Positions 11,585 to 23,289 are shown, counted from the first letter of the stretch. The stretch is 64,000 nucleotides of DNA from Trachythela sp. YZ-2020 (GCA_016169945.1 JADLSH010000138.1:1663501-1727500); one strand, 5' to 3'. The notes: generated by a model from the sequence alone, not told the origin. Numbers and translations are program-made.

Positions 11585-11697
11585 TATAATTGTTGTTAAA
11601 TTGACAAGGACGCGGTCATAACTAAAAATAGTTATGAAAATAGTTCAAAAATAGTTATGACCGCGGCCATGTCAATTTAACAACAATTATAAAATCT
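11585..11697. repeat. Long hairpin just upstream of the sulfotransferase exon
   Basis: 'attttataattgttgttaaa' at about 11580-11605 returns inverted at about 11672-11695, with a second inverted pair 'gcggtcataact' nearer the loop. It looks like a palindromic MITE. Its position 40-150 bases upstream of 11545 puts it in the promoter or upstream intron of that gene. Confidence 0.65.
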
Positions 11698-11699
11698 AA

Positions 11700-13019
11700 A
11701 TTTAGTATCATTAATTTAACTTACTATTAAATCAATATTTCGTGTTAATATTTACGAAAAGAACTTCTGTAAATTGACAAAAGTATAGTTTTTAAAAGTT
11801 TTTACACCATCCAGCATTCTACTCAAATTCAACAGTACCAATGAAATCAATTTTTCGACATCTACTTTCGACCCTCGACCTCGACAGTCGACCTCGACTT
11901 TCGACCGCTATTTTTAGGGATTTCACGCTCATGCAAATTTTGGAAACTTTTCACGCGTGGCTTACCACTAATCATGGTAGGCTTTGAGGTTAGGGTTAGG
12001 TTGGGTTGATTTATTTTGAAAAAAATCTAAAATCTAAACTTCGTTTTTTCTATTGTGAAGTACATTACAATCTCTGATTACAATCGCTGGTGCTTTAAGC
12101 AATGTCATTTGAAACACATTTATGAAAAAAAATATTTCAACCCGTTTCAGGAATCCACATTTAATATTATTGATTATCGCAAAATATTATCGAGTCGTAT
12201 TTATATTTTATTTACACTATAAAGACATAAAAATGTGCCATACTTAATAAATTCCATGGGAACACGCGCGATCTATCCCCACGCGCTCCACGCGAGACAG
12301 CTAAATTTATCAGCCAATCAGAGAAATAGTTCATATCTGTCTACAAGGACATGTGCTGTTATCGCCGCCTTCATACAACTGATACAAGTCAACATATACC
12401 TGAACACTTTGCACAGCCGCCATTTATTCTCAAAGTCCTGCACAGGCGAAGCTCACATATAGCTCGTTTTAAAACTTTGGAAACATTCTAATAGTGTCCT
12501 ATAAGGCTAAGCACAATGTCTAAGCAATTTATATATTTATGCCTCACTTTGTTTCATTATTTAACCAAGGTTATCGCGTCTCGACAGTACTAGTGCTTGT
12601 TGATTTCAACTAGCATTCTCTTCAACTTAAAACGTTATTGGAACACTAAATCGGAGATATAGTTTACATCATTCTGCTCATTCTTGTTCTTTAAAGGACA
12701 TTCGTGTTAAAGAGTAAGCAGTATATATTTTGGTGCTCATATATGAATAGATTTTGGAAAATGAAAACGCTTCGAGAGCGTCGTCTAATGCAAGAACCTT
12801 TATTAACTATAACATAAGTGCTATAAGCCAAGACAATGTGAAATTTATGTTGTTGTATCTCACTGGGCGGCGGTTTGTAGTGTTTGCTTAATAGTTTGTG
12901 ATCAGAAACTGGTGCCCAGGATCTATGGCCGGGTGACCAACAAAAATTGGAAATCCGCGAAACAACGAAGGGTAAACCTATAGTTGTCAGGGCAAAGGTG
13001 CTCCAGCAACTAACTATAC
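11700..13019. other. Gene-free stretch
   Basis: There is no gene or recognisable element apart from a short 'gacctcgac' microrepeat near 11875-11905 and one TTAGGG-like motif near 11990. Confidence 0.4.
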
Positions 13020-13240
13020 TAAGGAGAGGTTATTTAATATAACCAAGTCATTTGAAGTTGGTTATTTGATAACAAAATTAAATCGCGTCGGCTTAAATTA
13101 GTTATATGATCCAGTAACCAACCAAATCAATGCACGGTTATTTGAAATAACCAACTTTTCCATTACTTGGTAATTTGAAATAAATTCTCGGTACAAAAAG
13201 TGGTTATTTGAAATAACCAATTCAAGCTTTTTGGTTCTTT
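13020..13240. repeat. Cluster of short palindromes of the type GGTTATTTGAAATAACC
   Basis: At least four units of ggttattt(g/a)a(a/t)ataacc or half-units occur in 200 bases, some exact self-complementary 17-mers. They form a clustered short-palindrome repeat of unknown nature. Confidence 0.6.
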
Positions 13241-13348
13241 AATATAATAAAATAAATCATTAAAAACTTTACATAAAACACCTAAAATAATAAAAACACA
13301 TTTGGCGCCCCACGCACGTGTGCAATGGATGATACCTGTCTATTTGCG

Positions 13349-13465
13349 ATTTGACTACCTCACGGGCGTTCGTTGTGGGTGACGTCAATACACTTATGGT
13401 TAGGGTTAGGATTGCGGTTAGGATTATGTTAAGAACCACAACGAACGCCCGTGATGTAGTCATTC
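13349..13465. mobile_element. Short foldback element with TTAGGG-like loop
   Basis: 'gactacctcacgggcgttcg' at 13351 returns inverted as 'cgaacgcccgtgatgtagtc' at about 13441-13463. The loop contains ggttagggttagg and variants. The inverted arms explain why both strands show the same short open frame start here. Confidence 0.65.
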
Positions 13466-13918
13466 AACCCCGTCTATTTGCCGCATTTATACGCAGGCAG
13501 ACAATAAGACATCCGACGAACTATACTTTGCCCTTTGATCATTCGTTCCTAGTATAAAAAGAGCGATTTTACTTACCGTATAAAGTAGCCGACGATGATG
13601 TATAGATCATGCCTTTATTTAACAGCGATATCAAAATAGATGCCAATATCACCAATACTATAGACGCAGTCAAACATCTATATCTACAACGCATTTCTGT
13701 AAGACAACTAAGTATTTTGATCTGACTGCGTACACTTTCAATTACAAGTACGCTTTTACCGGCCACAATCTTGGCTTTTGCCACAACACTGACAATAAAA
13801 TAGCCATATATTGTATGCTATTACCAACAGACAAATCTGCGTCAAATCAATTAACATGCGAGACTGTCACCGGAAATGCTTAGGTTTGTAATCCTAAACT
13901 CTAAATGCTATAATAGAC

Positions 13919-14306
13919 CAGTGAGCTCCATATATATATCTGGAGTAAGAACTTCTAATGTTCGGCCAATAGGCCAAGCTCCATATATATATCTGAACTT
14001 CTAATGTTCGGGCGCTCGTATGTTGAGTTTGCTATATGCTTTCTTTCTGACGTCCAAACTGTATATAGTCAGAAACCTTCTAATCATTTTTCCGCTAATC
14101 CAGTTATATGAAAAAAAAGATCATGAAGCTATTAGTTATCATAAATAAACATGATTGTTTAAATCGGAGTAACACGAAATTTCGCACACTCCTAGTTCAG
14201 AAACCGCGCGTCGAAAACAATAGAAAATGGCACTGGCTTTTCCGCCATCTTTGGCATAAGAACACAGATATTTTGACTTGCTATACTGTCAACAAGCTCA
14301 TATCTG
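13919..14306. mobile_element. hAT-type MITE (CAGTGAGCTC family), copy 1
   Basis: It starts CAGTGAGCTCCATATATATA and is flanked by perfect 8-bp duplications TAATAGAC (13911-13918 and 14307-14314). Its interior matches the second copy at 24078-24455 in order (gttcggccaataggccaag, cggagtaa-cacgaaattt, cgaaaacaatagaaa, ccgccatctttggc). The right end is degenerate. No transposase is present. Confidence 0.75.
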
Positions 14307-14314
14307 TAATAGAC

Positions 14315-15579
14315 CAGTGCTTCCACTATTTAGTTTTTAAATTCCTTACTTTCGTGTCAAAATTTCCTTAGATTTCCTTGACCATGGAATAAAATTTCCT
14401 TGAAATTTCCTAGAGAAGACTTTTAGTTATTTTATTGCTTACAGCCCTACCAAAGCCCTACTAACTTATCTTTAGACTGTTTAGTGTTATAGTGCTAATT
14501 TCAAAGGCATTGAAACAGTGAAATATTGTTGTAATGAATTTTGACATTTGTCCATTCAATTTGTGACAATGTGACTTGCGGCCGTTGGTAAGGTTGGTTC
14601 ATCTTATTGGAAAAGTCAGATTCGAAACCGCCTGACTCTGATGTCTGACCTTCATCAACAGCAAGATATCACTTCATGACTTATTCATATTGCTAGACCA
14701 TGCGACATGCAGACCTGCCAACTCTCACGGTTTGACCGTGAGACTCACGGTATCAGATAACTTCTCACGGTCACCCGGTAGGACTGCCATTTCTCACGGT
14801 AAACGAAAATTTTTAGAAATACTAATAGAATAAGAACAATAATGAAAAATAAAAATAAAAACATCAAGAGTTGATCAAAGACAAAGTATATTTTCGAAAT
14901 TTCGGTATAATAGTCAGCGGTGAGTTGGTAAGTAGTAATAATTCATGTAAGATTACTATACTGAGTTGTCAAAATCAAAATGGCGCAATGGACGCGAAAA
15001 GAAGCATATATCTTCGATTCTCTTGGGTCAAGAATTTCTTCTCAATTTTGCCCTATTTACTTGAGCTGAACTATTTTGTCCATATAAAGGTGTATAGATT
15101 ACTATTAACTACATTAAAAGTTGTCATTTTCAGCAATAATTTTAGAAAAGCATCGATGCAGAAATCTCCAGGTTTGGCTGTCAATCTCCAGGTTTTTTAG
15201 TCCTTGTGTTTCAAAATCTCCAGGTTTAGCATTTGGTAAAGTTGGCAGGTCTGGACATGTTTGATTTCAGATATTTAATTTTGGCATTTTGCTAAGGTAC
15301 TGGGGCCCCGGGCCGTGTGATACTGGTATGAGCCAAGGAAACACTATAATACTTGATGTAATAATGTTCTTAAATTGTCTATAGATAAAAAATTGCTGCC
15401 AAATATGCCAAAAAATATATCTTTACTGTTTACAACTCTGTTTACAGACTTTTGACAATATTTCCTTAGATTTCCTTGAATTTCCTTAGATTTCCTTAAA
15501 TTTTTTCCACCCTTGAAAATTCCTTTTTGGGGTCACAATTTCCTTGAAAAAGGAAATTTCCTTGAAAGTGGAAACCCTG
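14315..15579. mobile_element. hAT-like MITE with CAGTGCTTCCAC / GTGGAAACCCTG ends
   Basis: The left end CAGTGCTTCCACTATT and right end AGTGGAAACCCTG are inverted with mismatches. Subterminal 'aaatttccttagatttcctt' repeats occur on both sides. It abuts the TAATAGAC duplication of the previous element on the left; the right flank is AATAGATT, so its own duplication is imperfect. It is interrupted by the element at 14710-15253. Confidence 0.6.
14710..15253. mobile_element. Nested MITE, CAGACCTGCCAACT inverted ends
   Basis: CAGACCTGCCAACT on the left and AGTTGGCAGGTCTG on the right are perfect inverted partners. GACATG flanks both sides (14704-14709 and 15254-15259). Internal 'ctcacggt' repeats lie near the left end and 'aatctccaggttt' repeats near the right. 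It lies wholly inside the element 14315-15579 and so inserted later. Confidence 0.75.
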
Positions 15580-16904
15580 AATAGATTCCTGTACCGGAAT
15601 CGCAGGGCCGCAGAAACCTTCTACATCAATTTCAATCGAGTGAGATGCAGAAAAAAACATCTTAGAAGCTATAATAGGTAGGTAAAAATCGTGGATACGA
15701 ACTAACGGACGAATGGCGCACGGACTGCTTGTGTGTCAGAAACCGACGTCATTTCAAAATCGCATTCGCGTTGTATCCTTGGCATAAAACACGGATATGG
15801 TTTGAAAAACGCTAATCGTGTCATATCTGCCTAGATTATTTGGCATAAAACGCGGGTATGGTTTAAAAGTAGGTACGGTATCGCGTGCATGCGTTTACTG
15901 CGACAGAGTCATAGAAAGATGCTGAACGCGGATAAAAAGCATAAAATCAAACCATTGAATCAAGATTAGACTATTTCAAATATTACACAACTACATATGT
16001 TTCTGAATACTTTAATCAATACTTCCGTATCAGGTTTCAGATAGACATCGTAGTGAACAGCAATAGTAGCAATGACCACTGCATGTCTGCCAGGCAAGCT
16101 GGCCAGGACCAATCATCCTCTATTTATGATGGTAAGCAGACAACTAAATCTCGCGGTTTGACTTAATATAACTTGATATACAGACTGTGACAAGATAAAG
16201 GACACTACACACTTTTTGTGTCCTCAATGTTTTGAGATATACCACACGCGAAGTGTATGCTAGGGAACTTAAATGGCGTTCCCCCATTGATTGTTTGAGC
16301 TGCTAAGACAATATATTTTAACTTTCCAAATATTCTTATCAATATTTTTAATCCCTGTACATACCCTATATATTGTTCATAATTTCTATTCGAATGTAGC
16401 AGGTACAGTAAATTACTTATCGATACTAAAAATGGCATAACTTCCTAAATTTTTCTCCTATAATCATGATCTTGCTAACAAAATGATGCGGCTGAGCTAT
16501 TCCTTAGGAGTAGCTATGCTGCCTTAAAATGGATTTCAATTTTTATACTTTTAGTCATATCTGAAAAGTTTACTTAAAATTCAATGCCCCCCTAGTGTAT
16601 TGGTGACCTGTTCTGTCATAATCATTTTCTCTAGGTTCTGAGGATTCTAAAAAATATAGCTTTATATAGTTAGCATCAACCAAACGACATATTTGACAAT
16701 ATCATTTAAACCCGGCTCGAATTTAGAATTTAGCCAAAAAAGCCCTAGGTCCCGATTGTTTAACTTAAAATCCCTATTATGGAAACCTCTAAACAATATC
16801 CAGCTTCATTTGGGAAGTCAAGAATAATATATTTGATTAGGCCTATATCAAACAAATTCTTTTTAAATGGGATTATTTACATTTCATGAATGCAGTTACC
16901 GTAT
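15580..16904. other. Gene-free stretch
   Basis: I see no gene. About 15594-15624 ('ccggaatcgcagggccgcag') matches part of the tRNA-derived SINE at 53.5 kb and is probably a SINE scrap. Confidence 0.4.
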
Positions 16905-17985
16905 TTCCTTGAATAAACGCCGCGGCGTTTATTTTTTTTGCATTGCGGGTGCGGCGTCTATTCGAGGGCGGCGTTTATTCAAGGGCGGCATTTATTGTAA
17001 ATTTTGTAACATCAACTGTGAATTTATTGTTTAATTCAAATTCATAACCAATTTTAACATCCCAACAAATAAAGTTCATCCGGTCTTTAAATATATAATT
17101 ATATAGAAATTGAACCGTTCACTGTCTTAGGTAATGGCTAATTAAGTTTCTGGTGACTAGTCTAACAGCTGAATAATGGGGTATGACTCTTCGACATCGA
17201 AGGACGTATATTCTTCAGTGTTGAAAGGATTCGTTTCTGGCTCGTCGAGAATATCCAGTTGTGATTTCAGGACTGCTTGTCCAGTGCTAAACGGCTGTCC
17301 ATCCTTGAAACAATGAATCGCATGCATCATCCTTTGAGCCGTCTACTGGAAGATTCAATGCACAACCTATGAACGACATCTGTGGACAATTCATCCCAGG
17401 AATCCAGAATCCACTGCAAAATGGTTCTTCTTGGTGGCGCTTTCAAGTTCCCAGCTGCCGTTTCTTCGTGAATGCCTACTGTCGCCAGCCATTCATCGTA
17501 CTTTTCCGTGCACAATGACTTGAATGGTTTGTTCCAACTTTAATACGTCGGGCGCCTGTATGTATTTGGTGCGACCTCCCGAAACAATCACGCGATCGAT
17601 TTTCTTAGATTTCAGAGTCGGAAAGTCATTGGAAAAAGAAAGAGAGAAATTGGACTAGTTGTGCCGGCAAAAGTCTCGGCTTTCACTTCGGAACTGCGCA
17701 TGGCAGAAGTTTTGGAGAGAGAACTGAGTAGCAGAGCAATGAAATATAGCCACTTTGAATTAAATAACATTGTAATTGAGAAGAATAAATATCCTAGACT
17801 GCTTTAGATTTAATGGTGTCATATTTTTTAAAGAAAAGTGCTCAAGCTCCAAAATTATGAATGCTTCAAATAAACGCCGCATCGATGAAAAAAAGTGCGG
17901 CGTTTATTCAAGGGCGGCGTTTAATAATATTTTTGCTTCTCCTGCGGCGTTGATTCGCGGGAGGCGTTTATTCATTGGCTGTATA
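16905..17985 (-). mobile_element. pogo/Tigger-like DNA transposon remnant
   Basis: The ends are built from GGCGTTTATT and GGGCGGCGTTTATTC units. The left end at about 16909-16995 and the right end at about 17866-17975 are inverted relatives. Between them lies a fragment of a DDE transposase on the minus strand (17165-17570). The left and right margins are approximate because the target duplication (TA expected) is not clear. Confidence 0.65.
17165..17570 (-). pseudogene. DDE transposase C-terminal fragment, pogo/Jerky type
   Basis: The minus-strand frames contain PGG.TKYIQAPDV, then SLCTEKYDEWLA, then APPRRTILQWILDSWDEL and a VDGS/HCF-like region. This is the order seen near the C-terminus of CENP-B/pogo/Jerky DDE transposases. 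The frames are broken by at least two shifts (near 17530 and 17330), so it is not functional. It lies between GCGGCG-rich inverted ends. Confidence 0.7.
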
Positions 17986-17999
17986 TATATATATATACC

Positions 18000-18634
18000 T
18001 AAACCTTGAATCTATTTGTAATTCTATTATTAAAATATTGTTAATAACTAACGCGATTTATAACACGTCTTTTTATGAACACACCATGTCCAATAATATA
18101 ATACTTATGCAGTCTTGCCATTTTCAAGAGAAATACCAATAAAATGTTCAGGTTTGCGCGCTTTGGCGTTAGACATTCAATACGTTGTAAACACTTTCTA
18201 AAGCCGGGTAAACACGCTGTGATTTTAGAAATAACATTAACAATTTAATTATCCAATTTCAATTAAAATATACAATAGACTTACATAAAGGTATTAATAA
18301 ATATATTACACTTAAAAGCAGGAAATCAAATAGGGAAGTAGAGCTAGCTGTCCAGTTTGACTCTAACAAACATCGCATGTCTTCTTCGGCTACATCCCCT
18401 GTAGTAAAAATACAAAAGCGATCACGTGATAAAAAATAAACCAATCTGATGGATTTGATCAAAACAAACTATAAACGAAATATGGAAATCACATCACAAA
18501 ATATATTAGCATATAAGGAGCAGCGAACAAAACAAGAAAGACAGAAATTAAGGAACTATATATGAGAGGCGGTGAGATGTAGAGTATATGCTGATGGCAG
18601 GCATAAACGGTAAATGTAAGAGAAGCGCTCATTA
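18000..18634. other. Gene-free stretch
   Basis: Only AT-rich sequence without a gene or an element I can name. Confidence 0.35.
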
Positions 18635-20110
18635 ATGCCGAGAAATGGGACACAGAAATGGGACACAGAGCTCGAATTTTCATATCTGAAGGGTGGTGCC
18701 TTGGTTGTTTGGAGAGCTGAATTATATCGCAATGAAGCTCGTCGACAATTGAGTGACACCACTTTTTACAGCAGAATTGACGAGGATTTGACTTCTACAA
18801 ATCAAACCACCATTTCCACCACCATCAAGAACTTCATCGCCTCTGGTGATCTTCCTGAAACTGCCAAGCATCTCATAACCGCCACACGTCGCACACATGT
18901 CATGTACTTCTTACCCAAAACCCGACAACCCAGCTAGACGCATTGTCTCTGCTTGCGGTTGTCCCACCGAGCTCATCTCTAGCTACCGCGATCGTGTTAT
19001 GGCACCATTGGTTAAGGACTTACCATCCTATATCAAGGACACCAAACACGCTGTCCAGATCTTTCAGAACATTCAATTTCAAAACACTCATAAATTCATT
19101 TTCACCATGGATGTCAAATCCTTAATGTACACTGTCATTCCGTCTACAACTGTTTTGATCCGTTTGGCTGAGTAAGTGCTCACCCTCAACAATTTTTCAT
19201 TTGATGGTGAGCATTACCAACAAATAAGTGGTGTACACATGGGAACTAAAATGGGTCCCAACTATTCGTTGGTTTTGTGGAAAAGCAGATCTTCGAGCAA
19301 TACACTGATCCCATACCTGATTACCTTGGTAGGTACATTGATGACTGTCTCGGCACAGCATCCTGTTCCCGCGGAGAGTTGGAGAAATTTATTAACTTCC
19401 ACCCAGCACTCCAGTTTACGTGGGAGATCAGTGAGCCCAGTGTATCGTTCTTAGATATACTTGTACCTATCAATGGCAATAGACTTGTTACTTATGTGTT
19501 CTACAAGCCGACTGACTCCCATAGCTATCTTCTCTTTACCTCTTCCCACCCCAACAACACTAAAAGGTCTATTCCCTTCTCTCAGTTCCTTCGCCTTCGC
19601 CGCATTTGCAGTGAAGATGAGGACTTCCATACCAAAAGTCAGTAAATGAGAAACTTTTTTGTCCAACGCGGTTATCCAACCCCTCTCTTAGATCCTGCCT
19701 TTTCGAAGGCCCCCAATATTCCCGATCCGAAACCCTTAGAGACCCTGTGTCTAATGTTCCCAGCAACAAAATACCCCTAGTTCTCAGTTACCAGGAATAA
19801 TTTTCATATCTTGAAAAAGACCCTGAAACATCTTCCATTTTCACCAATAACCCCTTAGTCTCGTTTCGACATAGCAAAAATATCCGTGAAACCCTAGTCC
19901 ATATCTCTCTACCACAGGACTCGTCGTCACCTAATGGCACGTTTCCTTGTGGTGTAAAGCTGTGTAAAACCTGTAAGCATATAGATTCTTCCACCACAAT
20001 TTCGGCACCAAACTCTAAGTATACTATTAAGCACCATTCTACTAACTTCCAGACGAAGGGCCTTCGCTCGAAACGTCGAAGTTCTTATTGTATTTTTCAG
20101 GTAGTTTTAC
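18635..20110 (+). pseudogene. Penelope-like element reverse transcriptase remnant
   Basis: The pieces appear in the right order over several frames: KGGALVVW, then RTHVMYFLPK near 18900, then IVSACGCPTELISSY and LPSYIKDT near 18950-19040, FTMDVKSL near 19105, HYQQISGVHMGTKMGPN near 19210-19260, GRYIDDCLG near 19330 (the catalytic Y-x-D-D), FLDI and QFLRLRRICS near 19590. A Cys-rich stretch (CGVKLCKTCKH) near 19960 matches the linker before the GIY-YIG domain, which is missing. At least three frameshifts make it dead. Penelope-like elements are retroelements that prime on exposed DNA ends. Confidence 0.8.
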
Positions 20111-20370
20111 ACAACAGTCAACCGCCGAATCTTTGCTACACTCTACCCACACTGGCACCGCACGTTCGAGATATTAACACATGAACCGCATGCGTGGGAG
20201 AATATTTTAAAATGTGATACTATAGTGATAGAGATATCCATAACTAGTGGCTCAAATATTTTCATCCTCGAATCCGTACTTTCGGTGCAATAACGTTTCC
20301 CACTGTAGGTTGCCCTAGGTATAAGTGCCTCTATCACCTGGATTATTCCCATGTGTTGTACTTGCATTGA

Positions 20371-20650
20371 ATTACTTAGTCCTTGTAGGTTTGGTATAGT
20401 CAGCTGTTGTTCGTTCGACCAAATTCTAATTGTGACAATGCTCTTAAATCTTCCCTCAAAATGCATGAAATGGCATTACAGAGACTGTAGATTTCAAGGT
20501 CTCACGCCTTCAGCATTCGATACTAGTGCCACTGTGCCATTCGAGATTTTTAGATCGAAAAAGTTCTGCGTGGTCCCTGGCATCTGCCGACAAACGACCG
20601 AACGAACAACAGCGGACTATACCAGACTATACCAGACTAAAGTCCTATTT
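20371..20650. mobile_element. Inverted-repeat MITE, GGTATAGTC...GTTGTTCGTTCG ends
   Basis: 'ggtatagtcagctgttgttc' at about 20391 returns inverted at about 20600-20625 as 'cgaacaacagcggactatac', followed by a short tandem 'cagactatac'. No target duplication was identified. Confidence 0.55.
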
Positions 20651-20659
20651 CTTTAATTT

Positions 20660-21146
20660 GGTAGACACTCAAGTTTCTCATGTCACACAGTTTCATTGTT
20701 CTTTTGTCTTTTGTTTCTTTCTCTCGTGAGATCTATCGCCCGACCCAAGTCCTCATCTCGAATCTACAGTACATGAAAACAACTTTCGTTACCTTATGGT
20801 GTTCAACTTTCAGTTTTTCTTATGGGAGTTGTCTATAATTATCATCATTTCTACAAGTGTATAAATCGTACGCTGGCTGGAGGGGGTTCATGACCAATGT
20901 ACGCTTTATATAATGTCGATGACAGACCCATCATCATCATAATTCCAGAGGTCCAGGCGGTCGAAAAAAGGAGTACTTGTAAAAATGTTTGATAATTGTG
21001 GTGACGCCTTACTGTATTTAGTAATAGATAATTACATTACATGAATTAATATTATATATATATGTATGATAACTATAACTGTTAAAAATAACTAATTGAT
21101 CAACTAATATTACAAACATAAAATAATTAATGTATGAGTAGATAAA
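20660..21146. other. Gene-free stretch
   Basis: No gene or repeat recognised. The last coding exon of TTC33 would be expected at or below these coordinates, but I could not find it. Confidence 0.35.
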
Positions 21147-21430
21147 CTACTGGTTCAAAAACTCTTTCAGTAACATTTGTCTCAAACAACGTTTGAAGGA
21201 ATGAACTGAGTTCCACATGCTGACAATCTTGTAATAAAAAGTTCGTTGCCCAGCGGCCGTTTTGAATAGCGGAATATTAAGTTTTTGAGCGTTCCTATAT
21301 ATAGTGGTGCGGTTGGATACATCCTGACGTTTAATAAATTGGGAGGAAATATATGTGGGGACAAGGCCAGTCATTCCTCTACGAATTCTGCTGGAGACAA
21401 CAAATTCTTCGTTGTTCTCTGTGAGAAGAT
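21147..21430 (-). pseudogene. 5'-truncated LINE, 3' coding end
   Basis: The minus-strand frame reads SSRIRRGMTGLVPTYISSQF, then NIPLFKTAAGQRTFYYKI and WNS, ending KEFLNQ and a stop. The (FKT..GQRTF.Y....WN) block is the conserved tail of jockey/CR1/L2-like LINE polyproteins. Only the last 90 or so codons remain, as expected for 5' truncation on insertion. It lies just downstream of TTC33 exon 4 in the same orientation. Confidence 0.7.
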
Positions 21431-21487
21431 TTTTTCATATATTTAATGATGATTCTGTATAGTTATAAGTTAGCATGATAAAGTTAC

Positions 21488-21538
21488 CTCTTCTGAATCC
21501 GGTTTGATATGTAACGCTTTTGAGAAACTGATGATTGC
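21488..21538 (-). CDS. TTC33: TTC33, exon 4 (51 bp)
   Basis: A 17-codon exon bounded by acceptor tatgtgtAG and donor GAG|GTAACT, phase 0 at both sides. It reads AIISFSKALHIKPDSEE and continues the TPR helix from exon 3. The following part of human TTC33 (a W-rich C-terminal segment) has no visible counterpart in the window, so the last exon is either beyond reach, too diverged to see or lost. The exon is short, but its frame and phase fit exactly. Confidence 0.75.
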
Positions 21539-22345
21539 CTACACATAAAAACAAATCAAATGTCGAATTCGTCTGAAACCAATGACAATATAAATACTTG
21601 TGCCACTGTCTTTAACTATTACATATCAACAACTTGAATATAAACAGGCTAAGTATATCGTGAGGTCCTAATGTTTTTAAGACGATATCGTCCTAAGATT
21701 CTGCAGGTTCATATCTTCGGTTCAGTGCATGCTATGCAGATGACAATGGCACCGTTCGATTAAGCGTTTTACGATCTCTTTAGAGAAGTAAATAATCTAG
21801 CCCTTTTATGGCAATTCTCGTAAAAATGCTTTCTTTGTTGCGATACCGCCATTGTCGGCGCACGCTCGGACAACTTCGGAAGCTAAATCTCCGGGATCTT
21901 TGCACCTTATCGGCTTGAAAGTACCGGCAATCGATTCCTCGTGATGTCATTGCCTAGATGGCGGATTTTCATTGGTTTATAGCAAGCAACACTGACCTTA
22001 TATGGCATTTCGTAATTTATATCGCGTGCGGGATTAAATTTCAACGATTTCGGTCATTTGTATGCGAATTTCAAAAAATAAAATAAAATAGTTGTACTTC
22101 TTCAAAGGCAATGAAACTTTCCAACAATATTCCTTTTTTCATGAGCTACAACTTTTGTGGAATATTGCTCAGCAAATTCTAAATCCTGTTCTGGCAGCTT
22201 GTTGTACAGTAGTTCTCCCGAAGTTATACTGTTCATGACTTGGCCATGTAGAAAGGAATTTATATTACATTTATTTTGGCAGAAACAAATTTGTACATGA
22301 GTACATAATGCACTGGCACTTCTACTGTGTACAGATATTACATAC

Positions 22346-22477
22346 CATTTCAATTTCACCAATTGCGATTTGCGCACGACCAAGTGTTTGAAAAGAATTT
22401 GGGCATCGTGGATTGAGGGAGACAGCCATCTCTGCTTCTTGAATCGCTGGAAAAATTTCATCTAATTCCAGTAAAAC
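22346..22477 (-). CDS. TTC33: TTC33, exon 3 (TPR repeats)
   Basis: This exon has 44 codons between acceptor ccatcaacAG and donor ATG|GTATGT, phase 0. It contains VLLELDEIFPAIQEAEMAVS and then FQTLGRAQIAIGEIEM. These match the tetratricopeptide helices of TTC33, including the LGRAQ turn. TPRs are helix pairs for protein-protein contact; no catalytic role is known for this family. All splice phases agree with exons 2 and 4. Confidence 0.85.
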
Positions 22478-22599
22478 CTGTTGATGGAATACATATAGAA
22501 GTTTGTAGAACAAATCAAAACTATCACAGGTGCACGTGATACCAGCTGCACATTTCTCTCACAGTTTCTTTAGCATATTCTCGCAACGGACTGATGTGA

Positions 22600-22860
22600 A
22601 AAGAGTCGGTCAACGCTCTGCCGAAAGTCGTGGGTTTTCTCCGGGCACTCCGGTTTCCTCCCACAGGGAAAGTTGACAGGGTGGGTTAGGATATACACAG
22701 TTAATAAAGTAATATCACAATCGTTGTAAAGATAAAATAGTCTAGGCTGAGTATGTAATTACGTAAGCGTAACACTTGATGTAAAGCGCATTTGATCATA
22801 TTCACATGTAAATTTGCGCTATAGAAATGTTAATCGTTAATATATTGAGTAATTAAACAC
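22600..22860 (+). repeat. SINE with TCCGGGCACTCCGGTTTCC core
   Basis: It contains GTGGGTTTTCTCCGGGCACT followed by ccggtttcctcccaca. This is a widely distributed short-element core in aquatic animals. It has the matching tail 'aaagcgcatttgatcatatt ... gcgctatagaaatgttaa'. It lies in TTC33 intron 2, upstream of exon 3. Its boundaries are approximate. Confidence 0.6.
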
Positions 22861-22904
22861 ACATATAGTCATATAGTAATTAAGGCGGTGTTAAACTATG
22901 CAAC

Positions 22905-23285
22905 TTTTTTGAATTGAATTGAATTTTAATAAAAACTGATATTGTAACCAAGAACGGTTAAATTGCATCAGAAGTTGCATACAATAACTAAAGAAAACTA
23001 CATGATACTACATTAAAAAGTACAACTATAGGCCGTTAATTATATCATATTTACAAGTCATTGATTTAAAATACTTTGAGGAAAGAATGAGTTCCTAAAA
23101 CGTTCCGTCTTACAAAAATAGTTTTTGTAAAGGCCATTATGTCTTAATTCATAGTTAGTTAAAATTCTATCAGGTAAACATTCAGAAAGTTTGACATTAT
23201 CGTGATTATCATTAAAAAACTTGTCTCGCAATTTTGTTGCGACACAAATTGTACGCGAAATTGCAAAGTTTAACATGCCTTGCAA
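22905..23285 (-). pseudogene. 5'-truncated LINE 3' end, same family as the LINE at 32.5-34.7 kb
   Basis: The minus-strand frame ends NYFCKTERFRNSFFPQSILN, close to YCRTERFRKSFLPQ at the end of the element at 32615-34504. The untranslated tails are also similar (ttttaataaaaactgata... ggttaaattgcatcag). About 75 C-terminal codons survive. It is inserted in TTC33 intron 2. Confidence 0.75.
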
Positions 23286-23289
23286 TCAT

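Noticed and set aside
14108..14371. 87-codon open frame as a gene
   Set aside because: It lies across the inner half of a hAT MITE and into the next element, with no protein similarity.
15300..21146. Last exon of TTC33
   Set aside because: I searched by eye for the expected Trp-rich C-terminal segment on the minus strand below 21488 and found no match, so none is annotated.
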